NCBI GenBank assembly: GCA_963978905.1
Contig: OZ022258.1
Location: 45,740,591 to 45,804,590 of the forward strand
Length of the DNA stretch: 64,000 nt
Direction of reading: 5' to 3'
DNA from: Trichostrongylus colubriformis
Taxonomy: Eukaryota; Nematoda; Chromadorea; Rhabditida; Trichostrongylidae
Shown here: piece after piece, positions 46,758-57,927 of the stretch
How the letters are laid out: each line of letters opens with the position of its first letter
How positions within the stretch are numbered: the stretch's first letter is position 1
The notes under the pieces: generated by a model
The model's input: the letters and a program-made list of their open reading frames with translations, nothing else
Database searches by the model: none
Told to the model about the DNA's origin: nothing
Program-made: the position numbers and the translations under genes

Positions 46758-49700
46758 CACCCTTCTGGTCATGTTTGTCATGTCCTTACATGTATGTGAG
46801 CCATCGAACGTGAGGTCGCGATTACCTTGTTTTCATCTCCACAGGTAGCCACTTGCACAACGACAAGGCGTGTGTGCTGAACGCGTAAAGAACTCGTAAA
46901 TGAAGTGACCGAAACCGTTTTAAAGCGGCCTACACCATCCACAATTCAGCCAGCGGGGCAATGGTGACATTTGCGAGGGAGAGGCATGATATCGAATAAA
47001 ATAGGATAGGGAAAATTCCCATAGATAAAGCAACCTTATCGGGTGATATCATCACGTGGAAACTCGTCCATGTTCTTGCTCCTAAGCTGCAGAGTCGTCG
47101 AAGCCAAAGATCAGGAACACCTTATTTTCAGGGGTTTTGAAAGTTTTCTTCGGCTTTTTTACTTATGTATCCTTAAGCATTCCTAGAGCCCTTATGAAGC
47201 GCGGCGTAGCACGAAAATTATCGTGAACTGTGCCTTGAAAAAAAAGTTCAGCGTTCATAGATGCAGAGTTAGGAGGACGTGGGATTAGTGAAAATGAGCA
47301 GCCATGGACAAGGATTGCATTTGTGTGGCGTTTCCAGTTTTCCACTGCTCTTCCAATGGAGTCGCTACCGTATCTTTATCCTCCCAATGCCAATTCTACA
47401 AATTCGATCGCTGCCAGAGTGCTGTTCGTGTGCCGTTCTCTTCACGGAAATCCAATTTTCAACCTCGCGATTAAAACTCAGCGACACACCTTTGGGTTAC
47501 CTGAGGGCGGTTGCAGATTTGTTCAAAAATGTGTCCAGTTGTGTATGAGATTTCTGAGGCCAAACTCGTACCCTGGTACACTTTAAACATGGGCATTCAG
47601 CGATGTTCAAAAAACATTAAAATTTTTGCAACGACAACAACATAATCACTGAAAAGTCCTCTACTTGTAGTCAATTTTGGGCTCTGAAGGTCACGGTGAA
47701 GCGAGGACAAGCGAGAGCTGCTGCTTCTTGTCAGTAATCGACCATGCGTCTCACAATCCCATACGTTCGATCGTGCACACAGTCATCACACATCTTGTGA
47801 TGACCACAGTCATCACACATCTTGTGATGACTCGATCTTACACCATAACAATCACCACATCTCAGGCACCAGCATTAAGCAGATCGAAGGCAAAAAGCCT
47901 TTGACTCTCAGCACTTCTTGCTTCAAAGGTTTTCAAGAGGAGTCGCACCCGCTGCAAACAATGTTTGGCATCTGTGATTGATCCCTTTGCCAGAACACGT
48001 TAACGAGAAATTAAATGAGATGAGGAGAATGGACAGTGAGTGGCCCTCATCTATCATCTCAGAAAGGGTAATCGTACATGTGTCCCTTTACAAATGAGAC
48101 AAGTCGCCTAGTAGCGCGAGATTCTGCGAATTTGCCGCGTAACACATACGCACACGATTCTGCGGCCTTGATATTCTGTGTACTTTGATAATTTTCAAAA
48201 TTGCGGAGTGGCAGGGTCGCTCGCGAATTTGCGAAGGCTGACGGAGACTTAACAACATTTTTCATTTCTTAGAAGTAATTGCTTCTGGAACCAGGGTCAA
48301 GTCTCCATCCAGGAATCCTCGACAAGGGGTCCTATTTGGTCCGCTGGGAGGGGTCATAATCGTTGAGGGGTGCAGTGTACAGCGGATTTTCTGAGGATGA
48401 GGCTCTAAAGTGCAAGGGGAGATATGATAGAAATAACTGACTGAGATTGAATCCAAAACTGATATTCAGTCTAATCTTCATCCAAAACTCGAAAGAACAG
48501 AAAGCAGCACCCTACAAATAGAAAACAAGGCAAGGCACAAATTGTTAGGATAAGTGCCGAAGGCAGTGGTAGGGGAAACTCGGTTGCATCGATCTTTTAT
48601 ACTGACCGGTCAACCTTTTCACCACGGAAGCTGACACTTCAATCACCTCGTCACTTCGATCGATATGACATTAATAGGATACGAGTACTCTCACCGAGCC
48701 AAGGAAGGCGGCTGCAGCAAAAGGTCGCCTTTTCCACAACTCAGGGATCCTTTTTTCGTAGGGATTTCGCCTCAGATAGGCTACCTACATCCCTAGTTTT
48801 CGAGTAAATATCTTCCTTTTAGGGGGTGCTCATCATCCACGTTTTCCCTAACACTGTTTTTGAGACGACATTGCAGAGAGAAGAGCCGGCGGACAACGCA
48901 AAAGATAGGCAGAGTCAAATGGCACAGTCTTCGCTTGACCCTATCGGACTTGTGAACTGTGAACTATGTGTCAAGCTTCTGCAACCAAATGCGCATAACT
49001 ATGCTGTAGTGCGAGGTCGATACTTGAAACATTGCTCGCAGTACACAATTCCCAAACGGCCACGAGAATAGTATACCCTTTATGTCCCTTGATAGATCGA
49101 TGGACGCCTCATGCATGGCGTGATCCACAGCGGAGCCGGTCAACGCCAATAGCCTTTTCTTCGGTCCGCTGGCACCTGAACCACGTGCAGAAGAATCTGC
49201 GAAATTCACCGATCAGCCGTGGGGAGCGGTATATATCCAAGGGTATCAAAGTGGATGAATAATCAGGAAGCTATGCTATGAAAAGGAAAATTTAGCTGAT
49301 TTGGGCTATCTTCCAGATTTAGTACGAAACAAGAATGTAAACTGGTTTTGACGGGCCACTATGCAGACCTGATAAGAATTTGTATTAACATGTGGATGGA
49401 ATCCACATGCATGGCATATCCCGCAGGAAGGCCGGGTAACGCTAGTCGCCTTTCCGTTGGACCTTTGGGAGCAAAGGATGTGTAATGGAGGCATTCCGGC
49501 ACAGTGGATCATTTTTTTAAAGTTTCGTGGAAAAATCTCGTTACTTCAACGAAACAATTTCTTGATTTCTTCCTTAGAAATAACTTCTTTTCATATTAGA
49601 GGTATGGTATAATTCAAGTAGTCACTGAAAAGCGGCAGCCTCTACCTCGAAAACTACGGGCAACAAAACTGCACTCAAGCGACGAAGTTTGAAGGAAGTT

Positions 49701-51194
49701 AAGACCATTTAACCTCGGAGTTTTCAAAATTTTCCTCGACTGTATTTCCATGTAGAGAACTACGCAACTGTCAAGGAAACCAAGCGGCCAATAGATTGGT
49801 GTAGGAAAGTTATTAAGAAAACAAAATACAGTACTTCGAAAGATGAGTCCAAGTGAAGTTCCAAGTATTTAGAAAATGTCCAAATTCAGTTTGGAGAAAC
49901 TAATGCTTTGGAGTTCTATAGTATTTGGAAAATGTCCATATTCAGTATGAAGGAAATACTGCTTTGGAGTACTATAATTACTGAGCTTCATTAGGTCCTT
50001 ATTTCAATTATTCTGTCAGGAGTGTGGCCTCTTTTTTTTGGGCCGTAGGCTCTTAATTTCCCTGATGAATCGCATCGGTTGGGGCGAAAGCACAGAAGTA
50101 GCGAAACCTGAAGAAGAGCAGAAGTAGCGGAACCTGAAGAGGAGGGGAAGGGGCCGTATGAAGGCATCCTTTTGAGGAATTTTCCTCGACACCACACTTG
50201 ACCCTGTCTGAAAGGTCAAGCTCTCACCAACTGCGTTGCTCGAAGTATAGCGGGATAGGGAGGGGAAGGTGTGTTAGCATAGTGCACAAGGAATCACGGA
50301 CCCCTAAAGGTTTAGAATAGGAAAAAGCTAAGAAAATAAGCGCCGTCAAAAATTCTTTTGCCCGATTGTGCAGCGCACGACAGCACCGTTCGAATTAAAG
50401 GAAAGCGGGTGCATAGAAGACTGCGATGATAAGACTGTTTAGATTCTGGATGAGGTAAATAGTGTTTCGGATAGACGAAATAAATTTGCATTGCTTCAGA
50501 ATAATCGACACGTACTGTAATCAAACAAATGGATGGATAGCCAATGAAGGCTACTACAAATTCGATTTGGAAACGAAGGAATGGACACCAATTTACTACG
50601 ATCCCTTTAATACAGATTTCTACTATTGATAAAGATGAAAATGGTTGCTGTGCTCATGATTTCTGCGTAAACCTCGGAGTTTCCAATATCTATCGGATCA
50701 GTTTGTCAAATCGTGGCCGAACAGTAGATGTGAGGAAGTGAGTTACCGTTAGTCGATGGGGTGGGGAAAAATAGCTTTGACTGACAAATCGTGGACGAAT
50801 AGTAGTTGTGAGGAGATGAGTTACCGTTAGGCGATGGGGTAGGGAAAAACAGCTTTGCCTGACATGTTTCCAGTGAGAAAGTGGAAGAGGAGATTAGGCA
50901 TTCTTTATCCGGAACACAGAAAGCTTATACATAAATAGCTAAGGCCAAGGGTCTGATCCTTAGAGCTACTTAACTTCAGATGCAGAATGTATGTTCTATG
51001 AAAATTCGAGCGTTCTGCTTCTCATCAAAGCAAGAATCACTGCTGATCCCTGCAGTTCTCTTCTTCATGCCTGTCATATACGACTCCCTGCCGAGGGATG
51101 CTCGATTCCTTGTGCACCTAGGCTCCAAGCCCAACCAATCTCCACATACTATTTTTCAAGTTATATCGAATTACGCGACAAATGGATAGATTGA
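45641..51194 (+). CDS. Gene C: unrecognised multi-exon protein, frameshifted in exon c
   Basis: Exon a ends at 45922 (start unsure, about 45836; reads 'TTDATHQIIVHMTRAKPPM', then 'PCQP'). Exon b is 46028-46480 ('MIRVVAAVFDKK', 'ISWTYGRYGGKGELYDWNK', 'NPVTNVFLVNQTEYDG'). Exon c is 50500-50737 ('IIDTYCNQTNGWIANEGYY', 'ENGCCAHDFCVNLGVSN'). Exon d is 50980-51194 (stop; Cys-rich, 'DPCSSLLHACH', 'GCSIPCAP'). The a/b and b/c junctions are phase 2 and join in frame. A one-base surplus near 50626 breaks exon c. The c/d phase does not match, so an exon or donor choice is missing. A possible earlier exon is 45641-45712. Conservation of exons a and b in the second copy supports coding. I do not recognise the family; cysteines suggest a secreted protein. 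Either a pseudogene or an assembly error explains the shift. Confidence 0.6.
47160..48564. other. Gene C intron: repeat remnants
   Basis: 47160-47400 has a minus frame whose matching plus-strand frames make it look like a decayed dispersed repeat. 47779-47832 is a short tandem (CACAGTCATCACACATCTTGTGATGAC twice). No exon of gene C was found here. Confidence 0.4.
48565..48870. repeat. R2 dispersed repeat in gene C intron
   Basis: Has both blocks in the usual order: TTTTATACTGACCGGTC..ACCACGGAAGCT..TCACTTCGATCG, then GGGATTTCGCCTCAGATAGGC..CGTTTTCCCTAACACTGTTTTT. Confidence 0.65.
48871..50499. other. Gene C intron, remainder
   Basis: Two partly similar blocks at 49080-49215 and 49370-49490 (CATGCATGGC, GCCTTT.C.T.GG.CC.) may be inverted relics of one repeat. 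A short tandem of AAATGTCCA..ATTCAGT lies near 49.87-49.95 kb, and GAAGAGCAGAAGTAGCG.AACCTGAAGA repeats near 50.1 kb. No exon seen. Confidence 0.4.
50704..50859 (+). repeat. 78-bp tandem duplication across the exon c donor
   Basis: Unit 1 (50704-50781) contains the last 34 nt of exon c and its donor AA|GTGAGT. Unit 2 (50782-50859) repeats it, but the donor reads GATGAGT, so it cannot be used as GT. The duplication therefore adds a pseudo-exon end to the intron. Confidence 0.7.
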
Positions 51195-51732
51195 CGAACA
51201 GTTTCATTTATGGTAGGTGTATAAAGAGGAATTACAGATGTAATTCATTCATATCGGAACTCCTTCCTTTCTTCAAACTCAGCTGGAATCCTCAACTCTG
51301 ACTCAGAATCATTTATTCGAACTGTGCTTCCTCATATCATTGGCCTGTTTCGATTGCAGATTCAGATGCAAGCACAAGGGCAACTTGCGCCCACCTTTTT
51401 TTTCCTCAGGAGAAAGAAACTTCCGACAAAACGTTTCTTTCAGCGGAGGAACATTCCAGAGACTCAAAGCATTTGTTTAGAAATAATATACATATAGTAT
51501 AATCATAAGATCACTTCTACACAAAACAGTCTCCTATCATGGCTGGATCTCTGTAATCATGACACCCTTTTGCCGGTCGAAGATGGGTGACGGTTGGCAC
51601 CCACGGTCAGTGTTAAAGGGATGGGCAGGCCACGCGGTGCCCATGCCCATCCCTTTAACATGTTATCTGTAACAGTTTTCACCAGAGATATTTTGAAAAG
51701 AGAGTAGACCACTGTACGAACTGGAATGAGAA
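51195..51732. other. 3' flank of gene C; small inverted repeat
   Basis: 51615-51660 holds GTTAAAGGGATGGGCA against TGCCCATCCCTTTAAC, a short hairpin. Otherwise nothing is seen before the LTR element. Confidence 0.45.
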
Positions 51733-51737
51733 GTGTG

Positions 51738-52249
51738 TGTCATGACTCTGCAGTCATGATCACGAGGAAGCGGCTAGGTGCCTTTTGGTACCTGCATCTC
51801 ACAACGCCAGCATACACGTAATAAACGTTCAATGGTCAAGCAGACACTTTTATGGCCATCTCAGACGAAGTTTGTACCGCTCACAATTGGGGGTACAAAT
51901 ACCGCGTTTCGGGGAGGAGCAAGTCAGTTCAGTCCTTTTCAGTTCTGTTCACTTTAGTTTAGTCAATTCAGTCCCTCTTGCCGATTACTGACTTCTCCTC
52001 TCTCTCTCTCGCTCCGTTCAGGCTCTTTGCCCTACAAGCGGCTTTGCTGCACAAGACAGACACGAACACGCCGGTGGACTTGCCACCTGTCCACAACTTA
52101 CACATCCACACGACAACGAACAATGTTAACAAGTAATGCATATTGTAGGTAGCTATTAGTGTAAAATAATTAGCTTTTGTATACTCATGTTGTATAATAA
52201 AGGAATTAAACTAAAGAGTTGTACGACAAACTACCACTGAATCAAAACA
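51738..52249 (+). repeat. 5' LTR
   Basis: 512 bp. Begins TGTCATGACTCTGCAGTCATGA, a palindrome, and ends CAAAACA. It carries ATAATAAAGG (about 52194-52203) as a likely polyA signal and a TTCAGT/CTCTCTCT-rich middle. It differs from the 3' LTR by seven substitutions and two small indels (about 1.4%). A 68-codon frame inside occurs in both LTRs and has no family signature. Confidence 0.9.
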
Positions 52250-52262
52250 TGGTGCATCGGCC
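52250..52262 (+). promoter_or_regulatory. Primer-binding site, tRNA-Gly type
   Basis: TGGTGCATCGGCC directly follows the LTR. It is complementary over 13 bases to the 3' end of nematode tRNA-Gly(GCC) with CCA added (...GGCCGATGCACCA, as I remember it). It fixes the element's orientation as plus. Confidence 0.75.
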
Positions 52263-52269
52263 AAAATTA

Positions 52270-53660
52270 ATAAGACAACTACAATTAGTAACACTTACAA
52301 CTCACGCCTGAGCTAATTCCACTTACAACTCTCATCCGAAGTAATTCTACTTACCAACTCACGCCTGAACTAATACCACTTACAACTCTTATCCAAACTA
52401 ACTCCTCTTACAACTCACGCAGGAACTATTGTACTGTACTTTCTTGCACTTACAACTCATGGCTGAACTTATTACAACTCATTACAATGCTACAGTAAAA
52501 CTCATGCTTGAACTTATGCCTGAATTCATGCCTGACTTACTGACACTTACATTTCATGCCTGCACATATGGTTGCCTGAACTCATGTCCCAACTAAATCC
52601 ACTTACAGCTTATGCCTGTTTGAAATCATGCTTGAACTAATTATACGTACATCTCATATCTGAATTCATGCTTGTCTAAAATCATGCCTGAACTAATTAC
52701 ACGTACAACTCATGTCTGCATTCACGCTTTTCTGAATTCAAGCCTGAACGGACTACACGTACAACTCATGTCTGAAGTCATGCTTGTCTGTACCAATGCC
52801 TGAACTAATTACACCTACAACTCATAACGGAATGTATGCCTGTCTGACCTCACGCCTGAACTACTCGTGCTTCATAACCTCCTTATCGCACAATTAATAA
52901 AATCATATCAAGCCTTTTCAACACGCAGCGAAATCAATTTGTTACTTACTTCAAAAAAATAAATAATAAATGACACAGAATGCGTTCACGATATTGCACA
53001 TCGAGAAGCGACAATCCAATGGGCATATTCATGTTATAAGCGGTTCAAAAACAAGTCAATATGAAAACTGAACATGTCTGCCTCCGCTAGTGATAAAAAT
53101 CTAAAATCTACCAATATATTCTACAGCTCGAGCATATCATAATGCACTTACTGCTCGAACAATGTATAAGTGATCTATCGCCTGAATACACTTTAAATCT
53201 ATAACCTGAACTGATCTACCGCCTAAACGCATACAACTGATCTACAACCTGAATTGCCTGAACACACTACAACCGACCTATAGCCTGAACTGATCTATCG
53301 CCTGAATACACAACAATCAACTCACAGCCTGAACTGGTCTACCACCTGCATACAACACCACTGCTCTCCTGCCTGAACCTATTGCAATTAAATTTCAGCC
53401 TGAATACACTTCAACGCATTCATCATCTGGGTATAGCACAGTTGTGCTATAAGCTCCATACATTACAAATGATCTAATTAATGATTACTCTCAGTCGTTC
53501 TCTGACCAAGTACGGCTCAATTGCAGCATGAACGCACTTACCACGTCAACGCACCTTCAGCCTGAATACACCACAATTGACATTCAGTCTGGAAAAGTCT
53601 CACACACCTTACGGTTCCGTGAACTGACGTACAATTGACGATGACTTTCAGGCCCGGTTA
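52270..53660 (+). repeat. Degenerate 28/56-bp minisatellite inside the LTR element
   Basis: Early units of 28 bp (ACTTACAACTCACGCCTGAGCTAATTCC-like) grade into 56-bp units (ACGTACAACTCATG.CTG..TTCATGC...TGAACTAATTAC). From about 53.14 kb there is a second theme (GCCTGAACTGATCTA.CGCCTGAATACAC). Frames contain many stops, so the tract is non-coding. It occupies the place where gag-pol would start. Confidence 0.75.
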
Positions 53661-54197
53661 TCCTGTATAACCTCTCTGAAGGAGCATAACAAACTATGGG
53701 CCGAGGAAAAAAAATACCACAATATACCAACCAAAAGTATCAATTACACCTCTGCCCAATGTATATATGTACATAGTATCAAAAAAAAAAAAACTTCATC
53801 CTCGTGCTCCATGTCCTCATGATCTCAGTGCACACCTTTTTATTTTTTCCGATGGAGCACGATGGGAAAAAAATACATATATATATTCCTATCGTTAATC
53901 ATTATGTGTTATGCTTTGTAAATACGCATGCCGGCTATAACAAAAAAAACACACACACAAACGAGAAAACCGCGGAAACAAGATGTTCACGGCCAAAAAG
54001 ATATGAGAAGGGAGCTAGAGTCAAAAAATAGCGTATAATGGCAAGCTTGCATAAATATGTATCTGAAACGGTGTCTTATATATTCGGAGCCACATGACAG
54101 GAAGAACAAAATCTGAACACCCGAGGCAAACTCGCAAAAGTGCTGATTATCAGGAACAAATTCTGACCGTTCGAGACAAAACTCGGAAAAGTGCTAA

Positions 54198-55480
54198 TTG
54201 TCCAAAGCACAATTCAAAGTGCACAACACGAAAGCCACGAAATCACCAGACTGCACAATGTCTGAAGATATTTATTATTTTCTGGCCGTTTTACTATTTG
54301 TTCTGAATCATTTATTTTGCGGATCCGCCCTACTCGGATCCGTATCGACATATGATTTGTTATGGCTCCAGAAATTCAAAAGGTATGACCTTTCAAAATA
54401 ATGATAATCAGCTATTAATATGACGTTTCGAAGACACCGTAAAAATCAGTGAATCACGTGATTGGGAAGTCTATTTCATATTTTGACATTTCCCACCAAC
54501 TGTAAGAGCTCTTGCATTTCTTGAATTATCGAAAATTAGTCGACTATACAAAGTTCTGACGTCAGAAATCATTACTGTCACAGCAGAAGCTTCAAAGTCA
54601 ACAAAGCCACAAGAAGCCTAAATGTGGTACTGCTTAAAGATTTATTTATACAAAGCCAATATGGCTATTTCATTTAGACTCAAAATATGAACGGGCCACG
54701 ACGGCTTACGTATTCGCGACAACTGAACTAAGACTGCTTACGTATCCGTTAACAAGGGATAAAACAAATACAGTTACAGGCACCGACACATGACTGACCA
54801 CACACCGGGGAACCCACTCTGATTTGAAGAAAAAAAACTCACTCCACCCAACTACACAGCTACACAGTTTTAGCCATCCCCACCACTTACTTTTATAAAA
54901 CATGCAAACTCTAACAATTTTCTGATTACAGGACGTATTCTGAAAATACATAACATTTTCCAATTCGTTCTCCTCTTACTAGCATATCGTACACTATCCC
55001 CGTCCTTTTCCCTTCAAAGCACTCAGTACACACCTTCCAATTACATAGACAAAGTATCCTTTGTTGGCACCGCTATGGCGCAATGCGCTGTGCGACGCCT
55101 CGCTGCACATAAACATTGAACGCTCATAAATTAGCGTCGCAACATTCAGCCCTTTTACGAGGAGAGGGACAGACACCAGACGGGCATAGCACGCCGCATG
55201 ATGACATCATCACAAACAATCACGATTTTTACAAGTCATCACAACGTTATTAACATATCATCCCATAAATACAAACTCATTTTGAAGAAAGAGAACGTGA
55301 AATCGCAAAAGCCTCTTGCTCCGTTCATGTACTTCAACAAAGCCTGCGCATTATTACAATGCTCCGTTATCAACCCCCTTTTTACAGATGGACCATACGA
55401 TCCTTAGAGACGGAGACAGTATCTTGAAAGCCGATGTACACCTTATCGGTCATGACATCTACCATGAAAGCTGTCTATAA
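54198..55480 (+). other. Short exon-like frames upstream of the env-like frame
   Basis: 54258-54380 encodes a hydrophobic leader-like stretch ('YYFLAVLLFVLNHLFCGS') and ends near a donor (AAG|GTATGACC). About 54945-55120 follows a TTACAG acceptor and has another leader-like run ('IFQFVLLLLAY'). Frames then shift near 55125, 55255 and 55400. 55388-55480 is a 30-residue frame directly after TTTTTACAG. These may be spliced leader exons or a decayed N-terminal envelope region; I cannot decide which. Confidence 0.35.
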
Positions 55481-55695
55481 AAAGGCGTAAGAACCATCAC
55501 CTGTCATACTTATAATACTTTTCTCCTCCTTTATAACACTTAACTCCTCACGCATTAGTTATATCTCAATGATCTCAAATGAGACCGACACTACGCCTCT
55601 CCTTACATCTTTAACTGAATATAACAATCTGAAAGCTAACCCATTAAGGAACCATTATTTTTTCCACATAGCAAGTTTGAGCTACACTATTTCAG

Positions 55696-55899
55696 ATGGA
55701 GCAGCCAACTCCTAGGCGTTCGAGAAACGCAAACATACACCCTGACATCTTGTTACTACTACTGTTACTACTACAACGCCATAATGACCGTCTACAACAC
55801 ATTGAACGCTTACTTTCTGACCTCACGGTGAGTTCACCCGAGGAGCTAATTTCGATAGACACTACGATCACGAGAAATTATTATAGGCCCGTCTCGTAA
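55696..55899 (+). CDS. Small exon-like frame before env, leucine run
   Basis: Starts with ATG immediately after a CTATTTCAG acceptor and encodes 67 residues with an eight-leucine run ('DILLLLLLLLQRHNDRLQHI') and an amphipathic stretch. It overlaps the start of the env-like frame in another phase, so it may be an accessory protein or the first coding exon spliced into env. No family recognised. Confidence 0.3.
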   Translation: MEQPTPRRSRNANIHPDILLLLLLLLQRHNDRLQHIERLLSDLTVSSPEELISIDTTITRNYYRPVS

Positions 55900-57052
55900 A
55901 TTTGGAGGTCCATATAAACAACATAGAAATGGAGTTCAATGGAGGCACGCCAATGCCCCACCTTATCGAGTTAAAACCTTACACCAAAAAACGTTTAGAC
56001 AACACATCCTTCGAAATTACAAGTTTCCCATTTACCCCTTTATCAATGTTACACCAACGATTCCTCACAGACGGGATACAACAGCATTTATCCGTCCACA
56101 AACAGAATTTAGCTACGCCTGTAGTTCTAACCCACGCAAACACTCTAACAACAGCACCGCTAACGATTGCGTCATAAAAGACACATGTAAATGTAATCCC
56201 GCGGAAGACTCCGTCACTTGTTATTGTACCAACAACAACATCTCAGAAATAACAAAACTCTCCAATACACTCCCCTTACTTCTTCCCAACGGGCTCTTAT
56301 CAACAGAAGGACTCAACCGTATACCAGTCTTGAGAACACGTGCTGTTGCAGTGGAACTTATGCTCATGCTAGACCCCAATACACACCGTATCGCGCAACA
56401 AATACAAGATTCCCAATGCAACATATTACCTCAGCAACTTATCGGCTGTTACAAATGCTTCAAAGGTGCGAAGGCCAATATATTATGTAAGTCCGATACA
56501 CTCAAATCCACAGCACAAGTTAACTGTGGACTACAACAGTTCACCCTAACTTGCACACGAACGGGTACACAAAATCACGTACTATTATTTTACAATAAGG
56601 CACGAGTACACGAGGTCTGCAAAGCACAATGTGGCTCTCATATTATGTTTACATTGCAGGGAACCCTCAACTATATAAATGGCATGAAACCCTTATGGCA
56701 CTACCTTCGGTTGTGGGACAATAAAACCAACACCGACACCTCCTCCTTTGATATAGACCTCGCCTTTCCGGACATTTCACATTTCTTCGAAACATGCAAA
56801 CAATTTCTAATCTACTCAATAACCGTACTTCTTTTATTTATCAGTGCCCTAATGTTAGGTCACACCCTCCTTTGCTCACAACCGTACACGCGAAAACGAA
56901 AATCCTACAACTTCTACACGATCGTCTCATCGCTCCCGCCGGTGAGAATACTCCTCGCTATTCTCGCGGCAGTTCGACGTCTCTTCTACCTCGCCGTCTT
57001 CGTAATCCGACTTCCTCTACGTCTATTGGCTTCTTCGCGACTGCTACACTAA
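55859..57052 (+). CDS. env: Envelope-like glycoprotein, phlebovirus G2-like, no ATG start
   Basis: Open for 397 codons after a TAG at 55856, with no obvious ATG at its head; its start must come from splicing or lie in the broken upstream region. Cys-rich ectodomain: a cluster around residues 100-120 ('CKCN', 'CYC'), then 'GCYKCFKGAKANILC', 'VNCGLQQFTLTC' and 'VCKAQCGS', the pattern of phlebovirus Gc/G2-like envelopes found in nematode LTR elements. One membrane helix lies at about residues 316-339 (nt 56804-56876), followed by a long basic tail. Role in the family: fusion glycoprotein. Whether this copy is functional is doubtful, because an N-terminal half and signal peptide are not in frame. 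The assignment rests on motif recall. Confidence 0.65.
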   Translation, partial: TLRSREIIIGPSRKFGGPYKQHRNGVQWRHANAPPYRVKTLHQKTFRQHILRNYKFPIYPFINVTPTIPHRRDTTAFIRPQTEFSYACSSNPRKHSNNSTANDCVIKDTCKCNPAEDSVTCYCTNNNISEITKLSNTLPLLLPNGLLSTEGLNRIPVLRTRAVAVELMLMLDPNTHRIAQQIQDSQCNILPQQLIGCYKCFKGAKANILCKSDTLKSTAQVNCGLQQFTLTCTRTGTQNHVLLFYNKARVHEVCKAQCGSHIMFTLQGTLNYINGMKPLWHYLRLWDNKTNTDTSSFDIDLAFPDISHFFETCKQFLIYSITVLLLFISALMLGHTLLCSQPYTRKRKSYNFYTIVSSLPPVRILLAILAAVRRLFYLAVFVIRLPLRLLASSRLLH

Positions 57053-57407
57053 AGATATACTTGCCCACGAGAAACATCTATTCTTCGACACAACCTCGCA
57101 ACAGATTATTAACACTACACGTCCCTTCACCACTTCCCTCTGGAGCTACTTCTAAATAGTAACTATCTTTAGATCCCATATGTAACTAGTGTACTAATTC
57201 GTAGTCCTTAGATTGTATTAGTATACTTTGAATTGTATTGTATTAGTAATCCTATATTCGAATTGTATCAGGAACTGTATATTCTGAATTGTATCACTAT
57301 TCAATATTAACTAATGACACAAACGACAATTACAACACTCATCAGGTGGCGGGGAGGATGCAAACGGCCGTTTACATATGGTCGACTCTTTCTTTCGTTG
57401 TGCGGAG
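57053..57407 (+). other. 3' leader of LTR element, possible polypurine tract
   Basis: AT-rich with a reiterated GTATTAGTA/GAATTGTATC motif. The only purine-rich run is GGTGGCGGGGAGG (57345-57357), about 50 bp before the 3' LTR, farther than usual for a polypurine tract. Confidence 0.4.
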
Positions 57408-57922
57408 TGTCATGACTCTGCAGTCATGATCACGAGGAAGCGGCTAGGTGCCTTTTGGTACCTGCATCTCACAACGCCAGCATACACGTAATAAACGTTC
57501 AATGGTCAAGCAGATACTTTTATGGCCATCTCAGACGAAGTTTGTACCGCCCACAATTGGGGGTACAAATACCGCGTTTCGGGGAGGAGCAAGTTAGTTC
57601 AGTCCTTTTCAGTTCTGTTCACTTTAGTTTAGTCAATTCAGTCCCTCTTGCCGATTACTGACTTCTCCTCTCTCTCTCTCTCGCTCCGTTCAGGCTCTTT
57701 GCCCTACAAGCGGCCTTGCCGCACAAGACAAGACACGAACACGCCGGTGGACTTGCCACCTGTCCACAACTTACACATCCACACGACAGCGAACAATGTT
57801 AACAAGTAATGCATATTGTAGGTAGCTATTATTGTAAAATAATTAGCTTTTGTATACTCATGTTGTATAATAAAGGAATTAAACTAAAGAGTTGTACGAC
57901 AAACTACCACTGAATCAAAACA
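57408..57922 (+). repeat. 3' LTR
   Basis: 515 bp, TG..CA, followed by the GTGTG target duplication. It differs from the 5' LTR by seven substitutions, a 2-bp CT insertion and a 1-bp insertion. Confidence 0.9.
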
Positions 57923-57927
57923 GTGTG

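Larger units (their letters stand above)
51738..57922 (+). mobile_element. LTR retroelement with env-like frame but no gag-pol
   Basis: A 6185-bp element with near-identical direct LTRs, TG..CA ends, a perfect 5-bp duplication GTGTG on both sides (51733-51737 and 57923-57927) and a primer-binding site directly after the left LTR. Internal order: degenerate short tandem repeats (52270-53660), AT-rich sequence with short signal-peptide-like frames, then an envelope-like frame (55859-57052). I found no capsid, protease, reverse transcriptase, RNase H or integrase motif on either strand. Envelope genes of this phlebovirus-like type belong to nematode BEL/Pao elements, so this is probably a non-autonomous BEL/Pao derivative mobilised in trans. 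Seven substitutions between LTRs indicate a recent insertion. Confidence 0.85.

Noticed and set aside
51785..51991. 68-codon frame inside the 5' LTR, repeated at 57455-57661
   Set aside because: It is simply LTR sequence present twice; no family signature.
55902..56177. 91-codon frame overlapping env in another phase
   Set aside because: It lacks the Cys pattern and overlaps the longer env-like frame, which carries the recognisable motifs.
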